12,914 bases of DNA from JBFKAV01 sp041621405 (GTDB lineage: Bacteria; Pseudomonadota; Alphaproteobacteria; Rhodobacterales; Rhodobacteraceae), in NCBI GenBank assembly GCA_041621405.1, contig JBFKAV010000104.1, positions 1 to 12,914 of the forward strand. Direction: 5' to 3'. Below the pieces are notes generated by a model. That model made no database searches, was not told the origin of the DNA, and saw nothing but the letters and a program-made list of their open reading frames with translations. A program made the translations under genes and the position numbers. Below, one piece after another: positions 1-7,096 of this stretch (the stretch's first letter is position 1; each line of letters starts with the position of its first letter).

Positions 1-318
1 GATTTCGTGGCGGCCTGGATCAGGCTCCGGGCGCTGCGCGAAGGCTACTATGCCGCCACGGGGGCCTTCGACGCGGTGATCCTGCCCACCACGGCGACCC
101 TGCCTCCGAACGAGAGGCGGCTTCTGGCCGATGGCGACTACTACCAGACCGAGAATCGCCTGGCGCTTCGCAACACCACGACCGGCAATCTCATGGGCGT
201 CTCGGCGCTGACCCTGCCGACCGGGCGGCCGTCGTGCGGCATCATGTTCTTTGCGCCGCCGCTGGCCGAGGAACGCCTCCTGCGCCTCGGCGCCGCTGCC
301 GAGGCCGCGCTCGGCTGA
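1..318 (+). CDS. Amidase-signature family protein, C-terminal fragment
   Basis: The reading frame is open from base 1 and ends at TGA 316-318, so only about the last 105 residues of a protein starting upstream are visible. The fragment resembles the C-terminal end of amidase-signature hydrolases (GatA and small-molecule amidases), which cleave carboxamides with a Ser-Ser-Lys triad. Supporting marks are the strand-like VILPTT stretch near residue 28, an RNTTTGNLMGVSALTLPTG stretch near residues 58-76, which corresponds to the N-x-x-G-x-P-A-x-x-x-P-x-G region of the family, and the closing hydrophobic helix rich in Leu and Ala. The catalytic triad lies outside the window, so substrate and activity cannot be judged. 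It may be a general amidase rather than GatA, because GatA would normally sit beside gatB/gatC. A gap of 146 nt separates it from the aminotransferase, so cotranscription is uncertain. Confidence 0.8.
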   Translation, partial: DFVAAWIRLRALREGYYAATGAFDAVILPTTATLPPNERRLLADGDYYQTENRLALRNTTTGNLMGVSALTLPTGRPSCGIMFFAPPLAEERLLRLGAAAEAALG

Positions 319-398
319 GCATCGCTCCGCGGGCGGCAGAGTCGAAAAAGCCACAGAAACCGCGTCCAACCCCAATCCGTGCCTGCCTTTTTCTGGAC

Positions 399-415
399 CG
401 GCCGGGTTTCGGCCG
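399..415 (+). terminator. Candidate hairpin downstream of the amidase gene
   Basis: The self-complementary hexamer CGGCCG occurs at 399-404 and again at 410-415 with a 5-nt loop (GGTTT), which can form a compact GC-rich hairpin 81 nt after the amidase stop. No clean run of T follows, so it is not a textbook factor-independent terminator. It lies inside a 22-nt sequence (395-416) that recurs with one mismatch at 8878-8899 in another gene-end position, which favours a role at transcript ends. An RNA structure in the leader of the aminotransferase is the alternative. Confidence 0.35.
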
Positions 416-464
416 CTATTCTGGCGGCAATTCGGGGCAGAAAGACCCCGGCCTTGAGGCAGTA

Positions 465-1643
465 ATGGACCAACCGGAGCGGTTTTCGAACCTACCCGAG
501 TACGCGTTTCCGCGCCTGCGGACGTTGCTCGACGCCCGCGATCCGGGCGGCGAGCCCATCGCCATGAGTATCGGCGAGCCGCGGCATGCCTTCCCGGCCT
601 GGGTGCCCGAGGTCATTGCCCACAACGCCGAGGGCTTCGGCAGCTACCCGCCGAACGAGGGCTCGCTCGAGCTGCTCGCCGCGATCTTGGCCTGGCTCCA
701 CCTGCGCTACGGCGTCACGATCGGGCCGGAGCGGCTGATGGCGCTCAATGGTACACGCGAGGGGCTGTTCAACGCCGTTCTCGCGCTTTGCCCGGAAGCC
801 AAGCGCGGCAAGCGACCGGTGGTGCTGACTCCGAACCCATTCTACCAGGTCTACGCCGTGGCCGCGCTCGCTGTCGGCGCCAAGCCGGTCTACGTTCCCG
901 CCTCGGCGGCCAACGGCTTCCTGCCCGACTACGCGAGCCTGCCGAAGGACATGCTCGACCGCACGGCGGTCGCGTTCCTCTGCTCGCCCTCGAACCCGCA
1001 GGGCGCGATCGCGTCGCGCGACTACTGGGCGGAGCTTCTGGCGCTCGCCGAACGCCACGATTTCCTCGTCTTCGCGGACGAATGCTATTCCGAGCTCTAC
1101 CGCGACGCCGCGCCCCCCGGCGTTCTCGAGATGGCCGAGGCCACCGGCACCGACCCCGAGCGGGTCTTCGCCTTCCACTCCCTTTCGAAGCGCTCGAACC
1201 TCCCCGGCCTGCGCTCTGGCTTCGTCGCCGGCGGCGCCAGGGGCATCGCCCGCATTCGCCAGCTCCGCGCCTACGCCGGCGCGCCCTTGCCGCTGCCGTT
1301 GCAGCGCGTGGCCGAACGCGCCTGGAGCGACGAGGCGCATGTCGAGGAGAGCCGCGCACTTTACCGCGCGAAATACCGGATCGCCGACGAAATCTTCGCC
1401 GGCATCCCAGGTTACCCCCCGCCCCGGGGCGGCTTCTTTCTCTGGCTGCCTGTCGAGGACGGCGAGGCGGCGGCGCTGAGGCTCTGGCGCGAGACCGGCG
1501 TTCGGGTGCTGCCCGGCGCCTACCTCGGGCGCGAGGTCAAGGGAGAGAATCCGGGGCGGGGCTACTTGCGCGTGGCCCTCGTGGCGCCCCGGCACGAAAC
1601 TGAGCGCGGGCTGACGCTCCTGCGCGACTGTCTGTACAAGTAG
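465..1643 (+). CDS. dapC: Class I/II PLP-dependent aminotransferase, probably succinyldiaminopimelate aminotransferase (DapC-like)
   Basis: A 392-residue fold-type I aminotransferase of cytosolic type. PLP-site residues are in order: Asn177 in SPSNPQG, Asp205 and Tyr208 in FADECYSELY, the Schiff-base Lys242 in SLSKRSNLPGLRSG, and the carboxylate-binding Arg369 in GYLRVALV. The SKRSN-x-PG-x-R signature is typical of proteobacterial DapC-type enzymes, which move an amino group between glutamate and N-succinyl-2-amino-6-ketopimelate in lysine and peptidoglycan precursor synthesis. Substrate is inferred; a broader aspartate or aromatic aminotransferase is possible. The frame is open upstream to 234, but ATG 465 is chosen because GAGG (456-459) sits 5 nt ahead and because MDQPERFSNLPEYAFPRL looks like a natural N-terminus, while the upstream part overlaps the amidase. 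The stop is 13 nt before ftsK, so the two are probably one transcript. Confidence 0.85.
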   Translation: MDQPERFSNLPEYAFPRLRTLLDARDPGGEPIAMSIGEPRHAFPAWVPEVIAHNAEGFGSYPPNEGSLELLAAILAWLHLRYGVTIGPERLMALNGTREGLFNAVLALCPEAKRGKRPVVLTPNPFYQVYAVAALAVGAKPVYVPASAANGFLPDYASLPKDMLDRTAVAFLCSPSNPQGAIASRDYWAELLALAERHDFLVFADECYSELYRDAAPPGVLEMAEATGTDPERVFAFHSLSKRSNLPGLRSGFVAGGARGIARIRQLRAYAGAPLPLPLQRVAERAWSDEAHVEESRALYRAKYRIADEIFAGIPGYPPPRGGFFLWLPVEDGEAAALRLWRETGVRVLPGAYLGREVKGENPGRGYLRVALVAPRHETERGLTLLRDCLYK

Positions 1644-1656
1644 GGACGAGAACGGC

Positions 1657-4446
1657 ATGGCATCCTATCCGGCGAAACGGCGCGACCCGCTTTTGGACCA
1701 GAAGACCCAGGCCGTGATCGAGCGGCGCGGCAAGGAGCTCGTCGGCGCGGGCCTGATCGCGGCCGGAGTCGCGGTGGCCCTGATGCTCGGCTCATACGTG
1801 CCCGAGGACCCTTCCTGGCTCTCCGCTACTGACGCCGAGGCCGAGAACATGCTCGGCCGCTTCGGTGCCTCGATCGCCTCGCCGCTCACCGTGATCGTGG
1901 GCTTCGGCGCCTGGGGGATCGCCGCCGTGGCACTTGTCTGGGGCCTGCGCTTCCTGCTGCACCGTGGCTCGGACCGGGCGTTGACGCGGCTGGTCTTCGC
2001 GCCGATCGCCATCGCGCTCGCCGCGATCTACGCCTCGACCCACGTGCCGCCCGCGGGCTGGACTCATTCCTTCGGCCTCGGCGGGCTCTTCGGCGACACC
2101 GTGCTCGGCGCGCTCCTGGGGCTGCTGCCGCTCGGGCCCGGCTTGGCGCTGAAGCTGCTCTCGCTTCTCGCCGCGGCGGGCCTGGTCGCGCTCGGGCTCT
2201 TCGTGCTCGGCTTCGACCGGCGCGAGCTGAAGCTCGTCCTTCGCATCCTCCTTGTCGGCTCGATCCTCGGCTACGCCCAGCTTGCCGCGTTGATTGGCCG
2301 CGGCGCACGGGGCGCGGCGAGCGGCGCGCGCGCGCTGAAGGGGCGCTTCGACGACCGCCGTGCGGCCAGCGCCGAGGCGGCCGAGCGCTTCGACTCCCCG
2401 GCACCTCTTCGCTCCGAGCCGGCGCTGACCACTGCGCGTCGCGCCGCCACGCCTGAACGCGCCGCCGCCGCTCCGGCGAAGCCCGAGCGCCAGGGCCTGC
2501 TTTCCCGGCTGCCCGGCGTCGTGCGCCGCACGCCGGAGCCCGAGCTGGTCGAGCCCGAGCTTCCCGCGTCCGCGCTTGACGCGCCCAGCGAGGACCGCAT
2601 CCGCGCCCGGATCTCCTCGGCGATCCAGAACCGAATGAGCCTCGGCAAGCCTGTGCGCCCGGTCGAGATCGACGGCGCCCCCCGCCGCGTCGAGCCGCCG
2701 CTGACCGCCGCCCACCGCGCCCCCGAGCCGCTGCGCCAGGCGCCGGAGGACGACGAGGACCGGCTCTTCGCCGCCTACGAGACGCTGGCCGACAGCGGAG
2801 TCCAGCTGACCCTGCGCACGCCCAGCCCCGACATCTATGCGCCGAAGGCGGTGGTGCAGACGCCGGCCAGGCCGGCGCCGCCCTCGCGCAAGGCCGAGGC
2901 CGAGCGCCAGCCGGTGCTGCCCTTCGAGGCTGCGCCCGTGGCCTACGAGCCGCCGCCCTTGTCGCTTCTTGCCAGCCCCACCGAGATCAAGCGCCACCAC
3001 CTTTCGAACGAGGCGCTGGAGGAAAACGCGCGGATGCTGGAGACCGTGCTCGACGACTACGGCGTCAAGGGCGAGATCGTCTCGGTCCGTCCCGGCCCGG
3101 TGGTCACGATGTACGAGCTTGAGCCCGCCCCCGGCGTCAAGGCCAGCCGCGTGATTGGCCTCGCCGACGATATCGCCCGCTCGATGTCAGCACTCTCGGC
3201 CCGCGTCTCCACCGTCCCCGGCCGCTCGGTGATCGGCATCGAGCTGCCGAACGCCCACCGCGAGAAAGTGGTGCTGCGCGAAATCCTTTCGGGGCGCGAC
3301 TTCGGCGACGGCAACCAGAAGCTGCCCTTGGCACTCGGCAAGGACATCGGCGGCGACGCGGTGGTGGCGAACCTCGCCAAGATGCCGCACCTGCTGATCG
3401 CCGGCACCACCGGCTCGGGCAAGTCGGTGGCGATCAACACCATGATCCTATCGCTGGTCTACAAGCTTTCCCCCGACGAGTGCCGGCTGATCATGATCGA
3501 CCCCAAGATGCTGGAACTCTCGGTCTACGACGGCATTCCGCACCTGCTCTCCCCCGTCGTCACCGACCCCAAGAAGGCCGTCGTCGCCCTGAAGTGGGTC
3601 GTAGGCGAGATGGAGGAGCGCTACCGCAAGATGTCGAAGATGGGGGTCAGGAACATCGAGGGCTACAACGGCCGCGTGAAGGACGCGCAGGGCAAGGGCG
3701 AGATGTTCTCGCGCACGGTGCAGACCGGCTTCGACGAGGAGACCGGCAACCCGATCTTCGAAACCGACGAATTCACCCCTGAGACGCTGCCCTACATCGT
3801 GGTGATCGTCGACGAGATGGCCGACCTGATGATGGTGGCCGGCAAGGAGATCGAGGCCTGCATCCAGCGCCTGGCGCAGATGGCCCGCGCCTCGGGCATC
3901 CACCTCATCATGGCCACCCAGCGGCCCTCGGTCGACGTGATCACCGGCACGATCAAGGCGAACTTTCCGACCCGGATCAGCTTCCAGGTGACCTCCAAGA
4001 TCGACAGCCGCACGATTCTGGGCGAGATGGGCGCCGAGCAGCTCCTTGGCCAGGGTGACATGCTCTACATGGCCGGCGGCGGCCGGATCAGCCGCGTGCA
4101 CGGGCCGTTCGTCTCCGACGAGGAAGTCGAGGAGATCGTCACCCACCTCAAGTCCTACGGCCCCCCGGAATACGTGGGCTCGGTGGTCGAGGGGCCGGAT
4201 GACGACAAGGCCGACGACATCGATCTGGTGCTCGGTCTCGGAGGCGACGGTGGTGACGATCAGCTCTACGACCAGGCGGTGGCGGTGGTGCTGAAGGACC
4301 GCAAGGTCTCGACCTCCTACATCCAGCGCAAGCTCGGGATCGGCTATAACAAGGCCGCCCGGCTGGTGGAGCAGATGGAGGACGAGGGCCTCGTCGGCGC
4401 CGCCAACCACGTCGGCAAGCGAGAGATCCTGGTACCGGAACAGTAG
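1657..4446 (+). CDS. ftsK: DNA translocase FtsK
   Basis: FtsK couples division to chromosome segregation: it sits in the septal membrane and pumps DNA toward dif for XerCD resolution. The 929 residues show the full architecture. Four to five hydrophobic segments lie between about residues 28 and 188, with the periplasmic YVPEDPSW loop near 47-54. A variable Pro/Ala/Arg/Glu-rich linker spans about 215-430. The alpha/beta motor begins near 440, with Walker A GTTGSGKS at 583-590 (Lys589) and Walker B ending in Asp719-Glu720 of IVVIVDEMADLM. The gamma winged-helix domain runs from about 868 to the end and contains YIQRKLGIGYNKAARLVEQM, the part that reads KOPS in other species. The linker is short compared with E. 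coli FtsK, as is usual in alphaproteobacteria. It follows the aminotransferase stop by 13 nt and ends 3 nt from a convergent gene. No defect is seen. Confidence 0.97.
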   Translation: MASYPAKRRDPLLDQKTQAVIERRGKELVGAGLIAAGVAVALMLGSYVPEDPSWLSATDAEAENMLGRFGASIASPLTVIVGFGAWGIAAVALVWGLRFLLHRGSDRALTRLVFAPIAIALAAIYASTHVPPAGWTHSFGLGGLFGDTVLGALLGLLPLGPGLALKLLSLLAAAGLVALGLFVLGFDRRELKLVLRILLVGSILGYAQLAALIGRGARGAASGARALKGRFDDRRAASAEAAERFDSPAPLRSEPALTTARRAATPERAAAAPAKPERQGLLSRLPGVVRRTPEPELVEPELPASALDAPSEDRIRARISSAIQNRMSLGKPVRPVEIDGAPRRVEPPLTAAHRAPEPLRQAPEDDEDRLFAAYETLADSGVQLTLRTPSPDIYAPKAVVQTPARPAPPSRKAEAERQPVLPFEAAPVAYEPPPLSLLASPTEIKRHHLSNEALEENARMLETVLDDYGVKGEIVSVRPGPVVTMYELEPAPGVKASRVIGLADDIARSMSALSARVSTVPGRSVIGIELPNAHREKVVLREILSGRDFGDGNQKLPLALGKDIGGDAVVANLAKMPHLLIAGTTGSGKSVAINTMILSLVYKLSPDECRLIMIDPKMLELSVYDGIPHLLSPVVTDPKKAVVALKWVVGEMEERYRKMSKMGVRNIEGYNGRVKDAQGKGEMFSRTVQTGFDEETGNPIFETDEFTPETLPYIVVIVDEMADLMMVAGKEIEACIQRLAQMARASGIHLIMATQRPSVDVITGTIKANFPTRISFQVTSKIDSRTILGEMGAEQLLGQGDMLYMAGGGRISRVHGPFVSDEEVEEIVTHLKSYGPPEYVGSVVEGPDDDKADDIDLVLGLGGDGGDDQLYDQAVAVVLKDRKVSTSYIQRKLGIGYNKAARLVEQMEDEGLVGAANHVGKREILVPEQ

Positions 4447-4449
4447 GCC

Positions 4450-5247
4450 TCAGCCGGGCTTCGCGGCCGTCACGACGAGCGCCGGCATCGCGAAGCGCAC
4501 CTGCCCCTTGGCGTCGCGGAAGCGGGCAAGTTCGGTCGCGGCTTCCTTGCGCAGGCAGTCAAACTGCCGGTCGTCCAAGAGGCCGCCCAACGTCCAGACG
4601 CAGGCGCGCTCGGCCGAGACCAGGTCGTCGATCGACCCGAAGCGGACTTCGCCGTCGACCTCGCGGACTTCGGCGCCGGGCAGCTCGGCGGCGCGGGCGA
4701 TGCGGACAAGTTCGGCCGCGTCGCCGAGGCAGAAGGGCGCGCGGAAGGCCTCGCCCACGTCGGGACCGAACAGCCGGTCGAGCAGGCGCGCCAGCGTGTC
4801 GTAGCCCTCCGAATGGGCGATCGGGCCGCAGACCGCGACCGCCATGCGCCCGCCGGGGCGCAGCACGCGGAGCATCTCGCGCAGCGCCGCAGGACGGTCG
4901 TCGAAGAACATCATGCCGAACTGGCTCGCCACTGCGTCAAAGCTGGCGTCGGGGAAGGGAAGCCGTTCCGCCCGGCCCTGGTGCCACGCGATGCCGTCCG
5001 ATTTGCGGAGGGCGACGGCGAGCATCTCCGGATTGGCGTCGAGGCCGGTGACGTGGCCGCCCGCGCCGGCCAGTTCGGCCGCCGCCCGGGCCAGGGCACC
5101 GGTGCCGCAGGCGACGTCGAGCACCCGGTCACCGGGCGCGACGCCGGCCATTCCGGCGATCACCCGGCCCCAGGGGCCGAACAGTGCCGGCACGAAATCC
5201 CGGTCGTAGACTTCGGCTGGAGACAGGGTATCGGAGGCGGCTTCCAT
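4450..5247 (-). CDS. Class I SAM-dependent methyltransferase (UbiE/Methyltransf_11-like)
   Basis: A 265-residue soluble Rossmann-fold methyltransferase. SAM-binding motif I is VLDVACGTGAL (residues 42-52). The acidic residue after strand 2 is Asp70 in VTGLDANPEML. The LPFPDASFDAV stretch (96-106) and LRVLRPGGRMAVAV (126-139) match the post-motif pattern of UbiE-like and Methyltransf_11 enzymes. The acceptor cannot be read from the sequence; it is not convincingly UbiE itself. ATG 5247 is preceded on the minus strand by a purine-rich AAGGAA about 7 nt upstream. It is divergent from an AraC-type gene across 60 nt, so the regulator probably controls it, and its stop is only 3 nt from the ftsK stop. 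There is almost no room for a separate terminator between these two converging genes, so transcripts may overlap. Confidence 0.88.
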   Translation of the reverse strand: MEAASDTLSPAEVYDRDFVPALFGPWGRVIAGMAGVAPGDRVLDVACGTGALARAAAELAGAGGHVTGLDANPEMLAVALRKSDGIAWHQGRAERLPFPDASFDAVASQFGMMFFDDRPAALREMLRVLRPGGRMAVAVCGPIAHSEGYDTLARLLDRLFGPDVGEAFRAPFCLGDAAELVRIARAAELPGAEVREVDGEVRFGSIDDLVSAERACVWTLGGLLDDRQFDCLRKEAATELARFRDAKGQVRFAMPALVVTAAKPG

Positions 5248-5270
5248 GGCATTTCCTTCCGGCCCGGCCG

Positions 5271-5293
5271 AACCGGACCTATATTGTGTTCCG
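5271..5293. promoter_or_regulatory. Candidate promoter/operator in the divergent methyltransferase-AraC gap
   Basis: The 60-nt gap between the two divergent start codons has one AT-rich patch, TATATT at 5280-5285, which could be a -10 element for the plus-strand regulator and would give a leader of roughly 15 nt. No good -35 is seen. AACCGGAC (5271-5278) and GTTCCG (5288-5293) flank the patch and resemble, in reverse orientation, the GTCCGGAAC units inside the start of the AraC gene. The assignment rests on position and similarity only. Confidence 0.35.
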
Positions 5294-5295
5294 TC

Positions 5296-5304
5296 GGAAG
5301 GAGG
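5296..5304 (+). promoter_or_regulatory. Strong ribosome binding site setting the AraC-type start
   Basis: GGAAGGAGG lies 3 nt ahead of ATG 5308. It is the best Shine-Dalgarno match in this part of the window. It fixes the start although the frame stays open back to 4813, where it merely overlaps the opposite-strand methyltransferase. Confidence 0.75.
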
Positions 5305-5307
5305 CTA

Positions 5308-6375
5308 ATGACCCGTCCGCAATCCCTCCATGACCCGGGGTCCGGAACCCTTGCCCCGGAGTCCGGAACAGTGCCGCGAAGCGCAGGGGGCGACCGCGAC
5401 GCGCTGTCGCACGTGCTGCGCGCCATGCGGCTCGAAGGAGCGCTGTTTTTCCTGGTCGACGTGTCCTCGCCCTGGTGCATCGAGGTACCGCCGGCCGGCG
5501 ACTTCGCCGACCTGATCCTGCCCCGGGCGCGGCACGTGGTCTCCTACCACATCGCGGTGGAGGGGCGCGGCCGGGCCGCGCTGGCCGGCGGCGGCGAGGT
5601 CCGGTTCGACACCGGCGACGTGCTGGTATTCCCGCATGCCGACGGCTACCGGATCTCCGACGAGGCGGGCTCGCGCCCGCTTTTCGACCGCGACGGTGTG
5701 CTGGACTTCTTCCGCGACCTCGCCGCCGGAAAGCTTCCCTTCGTGATTCCCGAGGGCGGTGGCGGCATGCCGCGGGCGCGGTTCCTCTGCGGCTATCTCG
5801 GCTGTGACTTCCTGCCCTCGAACCCCCTGTTCCGGTCGCTGCCGCGCATGATCCACATCCGGCACGGGCCGGCGGGCGACCTTCTCGACAACCTGATCCC
5901 GCTGGCGCTGGCCGAACTGCAATCCGACGGCGCCGGAGGCGCGTCGATGCGGCTCGGGCTCAGCGAGCTGATGTTCGCCGAGGTCCTGCGCCGGCACGCC
6001 GCCGGCCTCGGCGCCGGTGCGACGGGCTGGCTCGCGGGCCTGCGGGACCCGGTGACCGCGCGCGCGCTCGACGCGCTGCACGGCGACCCGGGGCGGGACT
6101 GGACGCTCGCCGAACTCGCTCGGACGGTCGGCGCCTCGCGAAGCGTCCTGGCCGAGCGCTTCTCGCGCCAGGTCGGGCAATCGCCGATGCGCTACCTCGG
6201 CGACTGGCGCATCCACCTTGCCGCACGACGGCTGAGCGACGGGGCCGAGCCGGTCGCGGATGTGGCAGCGCAGGTCGGCTATGCCTCCGAAGCGGCGTTC
6301 AGCCGGGCGTTCAAGCGGGTCACGGGGCTGCCCCCCGGCGCGTGGCGGCGGCAATCGGCGGCGGTACGGGTGTGA
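5308..6375 (+). CDS. AraC-family transcriptional regulator with N-terminal Cupin_6-like domain
   Basis: A 355-residue cytosolic regulator. Residues about 32-215 match the ligand-sensing cupin domain found in many AraC proteins (AraC_binding/Cupin_6 type): DALSHVLRAMRLEGALFF (32-49), SSPWCIEVPP (53-62), a YHIAVEGRG strand (80-88) and the GDVLVFPHADGY turn (103-114). The C-terminal DNA-binding domain has two helix-turn-helix units, about 267-288 (LAELARTVGASRSVLAERFS) and about 316-338 (VADVAAQVGYASEAAFSRAFKR), followed by the usual TGLPPGAWRR tail. The first 31 residues are an extension not expected in the family and carry a DNA direct repeat; a start at Met40 is less likely given the strong ribosome site ahead of 5308. 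Divergence from the methyltransferase suggests local control; the effector is unknown. Confidence 0.92.
   Translation: MTRPQSLHDPGSGTLAPESGTVPRSAGGDRDALSHVLRAMRLEGALFFLVDVSSPWCIEVPPAGDFADLILPRARHVVSYHIAVEGRGRAALAGGGEVRFDTGDVLVFPHADGYRISDEAGSRPLFDRDGVLDFFRDLAAGKLPFVIPEGGGGMPRARFLCGYLGCDFLPSNPLFRSLPRMIHIRHGPAGDLLDNLIPLALAELQSDGAGGASMRLGLSELMFAEVLRRHAAGLGAGATGWLAGLRDPVTARALDALHGDPGRDWTLAELARTVGASRSVLAERFSRQVGQSPMRYLGDWRIHLAARRLSDGAEPVADVAAQVGYASEAAFSRAFKRVTGLPPGAWRRQSAAVRV
5334..5369. repeat. Two 15-bp direct repeats spaced 21 bp apart at the start of the AraC gene
   Basis: CCCGGGGTCCGGAAC (5334-5348) and CCCGGAGTCCGGAAC (5355-5369) match at 14 of 15 positions. Their start-to-start distance of 21 bp equals two helical turns, so a protein could bind both on one DNA face. 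Each contains the palindromic core TCCGGA. They lie in codons 9-21 and encode two similar PxSGT peptides, so a coding explanation is also possible. Confidence 0.6.
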
Positions 6376-6376
6376 C

Positions 6377-6416
6377 AGGCAATAACCGCAGGTCGATGAC
6401 GGGCGTGTTATTGCCT
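6377..6416. repeat. Perfect 10-bp inverted repeat between the AraC gene and lolA
   Basis: AGGCAATAAC (6377-6386) and its exact reverse complement GTTATTGCCT (6407-6416) flank a 20-nt spacer. The arms are AT-rich in otherwise GC-rich DNA, and the centre-to-centre distance is 30 bp, close to three helical turns, as expected of an operator bound by a dimer. It begins one base after the AraC-type stop and lies 75 nt ahead of lolA. No T-run follows on the plus strand, which argues against a factor-independent terminator. Confidence 0.65.
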
Positions 6417-6490
6417 AGCACTTCATTCGGGACTGGTGTGACCCCATCTGAACGGGCAACAAGCCCCAACGAGCAGACCTAGGACCCGCC

Positions 6491-7096
6491 ATGGACCCGT
6501 TTCGCCGCAGCCTCCTCCTCTCGCCCGCCGTGCTTGCGCTGGCCTCTGTGCCCGCCTTCGCCGCCAAGCTGTCGCTGGCCGAGATCTCGCGCTATCTCAA
6601 CGGGTTGCGCACCGCCGAGGCCGCGTTCACCCAGTTCAACGCCGACGGCAGCCGCTCGACGGGCCGCGTCTTCATCCACCGGCCGAACCGGATGCGGTTC
6701 GAGTATGATCCGCCCGACGAAGCGCTGGTGCTGGCCTCCGCCGGCCAGGTCGCGATCTTCGATTCGAAGTCGAACCAGCCGCCCGAGCAATACCCGCTTC
6801 GCCGCACACCGCTGAACCTGATCCTGGCAAACAACATCGACCTTTCGCGCGCCCGCATGGTGGTGGCGCACGAGGAGACGGGCGAGGGCACCTCGGTGGT
6901 GGCGCAGGACCCCGAGCACCCGGAATTCGGCAGGATCCGGCTGATCTTCACCGCCAACCCGGTGCAACTGAGGCAATGGGTGGTGACCGACGAGGTCGGC
7001 TACGAGACAACGGTCGTTCTCGACGGGCTGGAGACCGGGCAGACCTACCCGCCCTCGATGTTCTCGATCAACTTCGAGCAGCGCCGCCGGAACTGA
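6491..7096 (+). CDS. lolA: Outer-membrane lipoprotein carrier protein LolA
   Basis: LolA is the periplasmic chaperone that takes lipoproteins from the LolCDE exporter across the periplasm to the outer membrane. The protein has 201 residues, the usual size. A Sec signal peptide is clear: MDPFRRS, a hydrophobic core (LLLSPAVLALASV), then AFA-A with likely cleavage after residue 24 or 25. The mature part shows the family pattern: an N-terminal helix followed by FTQFNADGSRSTGRVFIHRPNRMRFEY-type strands (residues about 46-73), a DSK loop, and a C-terminal half of alternating strands ending in YPPSMFSINF. ATG 6491 is preceded by AGGA at 6481-6484, 6 nt upstream. In related genomes, from memory, lolA often follows ftsK directly; here a methyltransferase/AraC pair sits between them. 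Its last 29 bp overlap the convergent SDR gene. Confidence 0.92.
   Translation: MDPFRRSLLLSPAVLALASVPAFAAKLSLAEISRYLNGLRTAEAAFTQFNADGSRSTGRVFIHRPNRMRFEYDPPDEALVLASAGQVAIFDSKSNQPPEQYPLRRTPLNLILANNIDLSRARMVVAHEETGEGTSVVAQDPEHPEFGRIRLIFTANPVQLRQWVVTDEVGYETTVVLDGLETGQTYPPSMFSINFEQRRRN

Noticed and set aside
434..449. GGGG/CCCC hairpin in the aminotransferase leader as a riboswitch part
   Set aside because: Only four pairs with an 8-nt loop, and no conserved aptamer features are visible in the 146-nt leader.
492..1658. Long minus-strand open frame opposite the aminotransferase (388 codons)
   Set aside because: It lies wholly opposite a gene with intact PLP motifs; its translation is rich in Arg, Gly and Ala without family motifs, as expected of an antisense frame in GC-rich DNA.
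1792..4410. Minus-strand open frames opposite ftsK (1792-3000 and 3448-4410)
   Set aside because: They mirror ftsK coding sequence, have His/Gly/Arg-biased composition and show no recognisable domain.
4813..5307. N-terminal extension of the AraC-type protein by 165 residues
   Set aside because: It overlaps the opposite-strand methyltransferase almost entirely and the strong ribosome site is at 5296-5304, just before ATG 5308.
5305..6354. Minus-strand frame of 349 codons opposite the AraC-type gene
   Set aside because: The plus strand encodes clear cupin and helix-turn-helix motifs; the antisense product is Arg/Pro/Val-rich without motifs.
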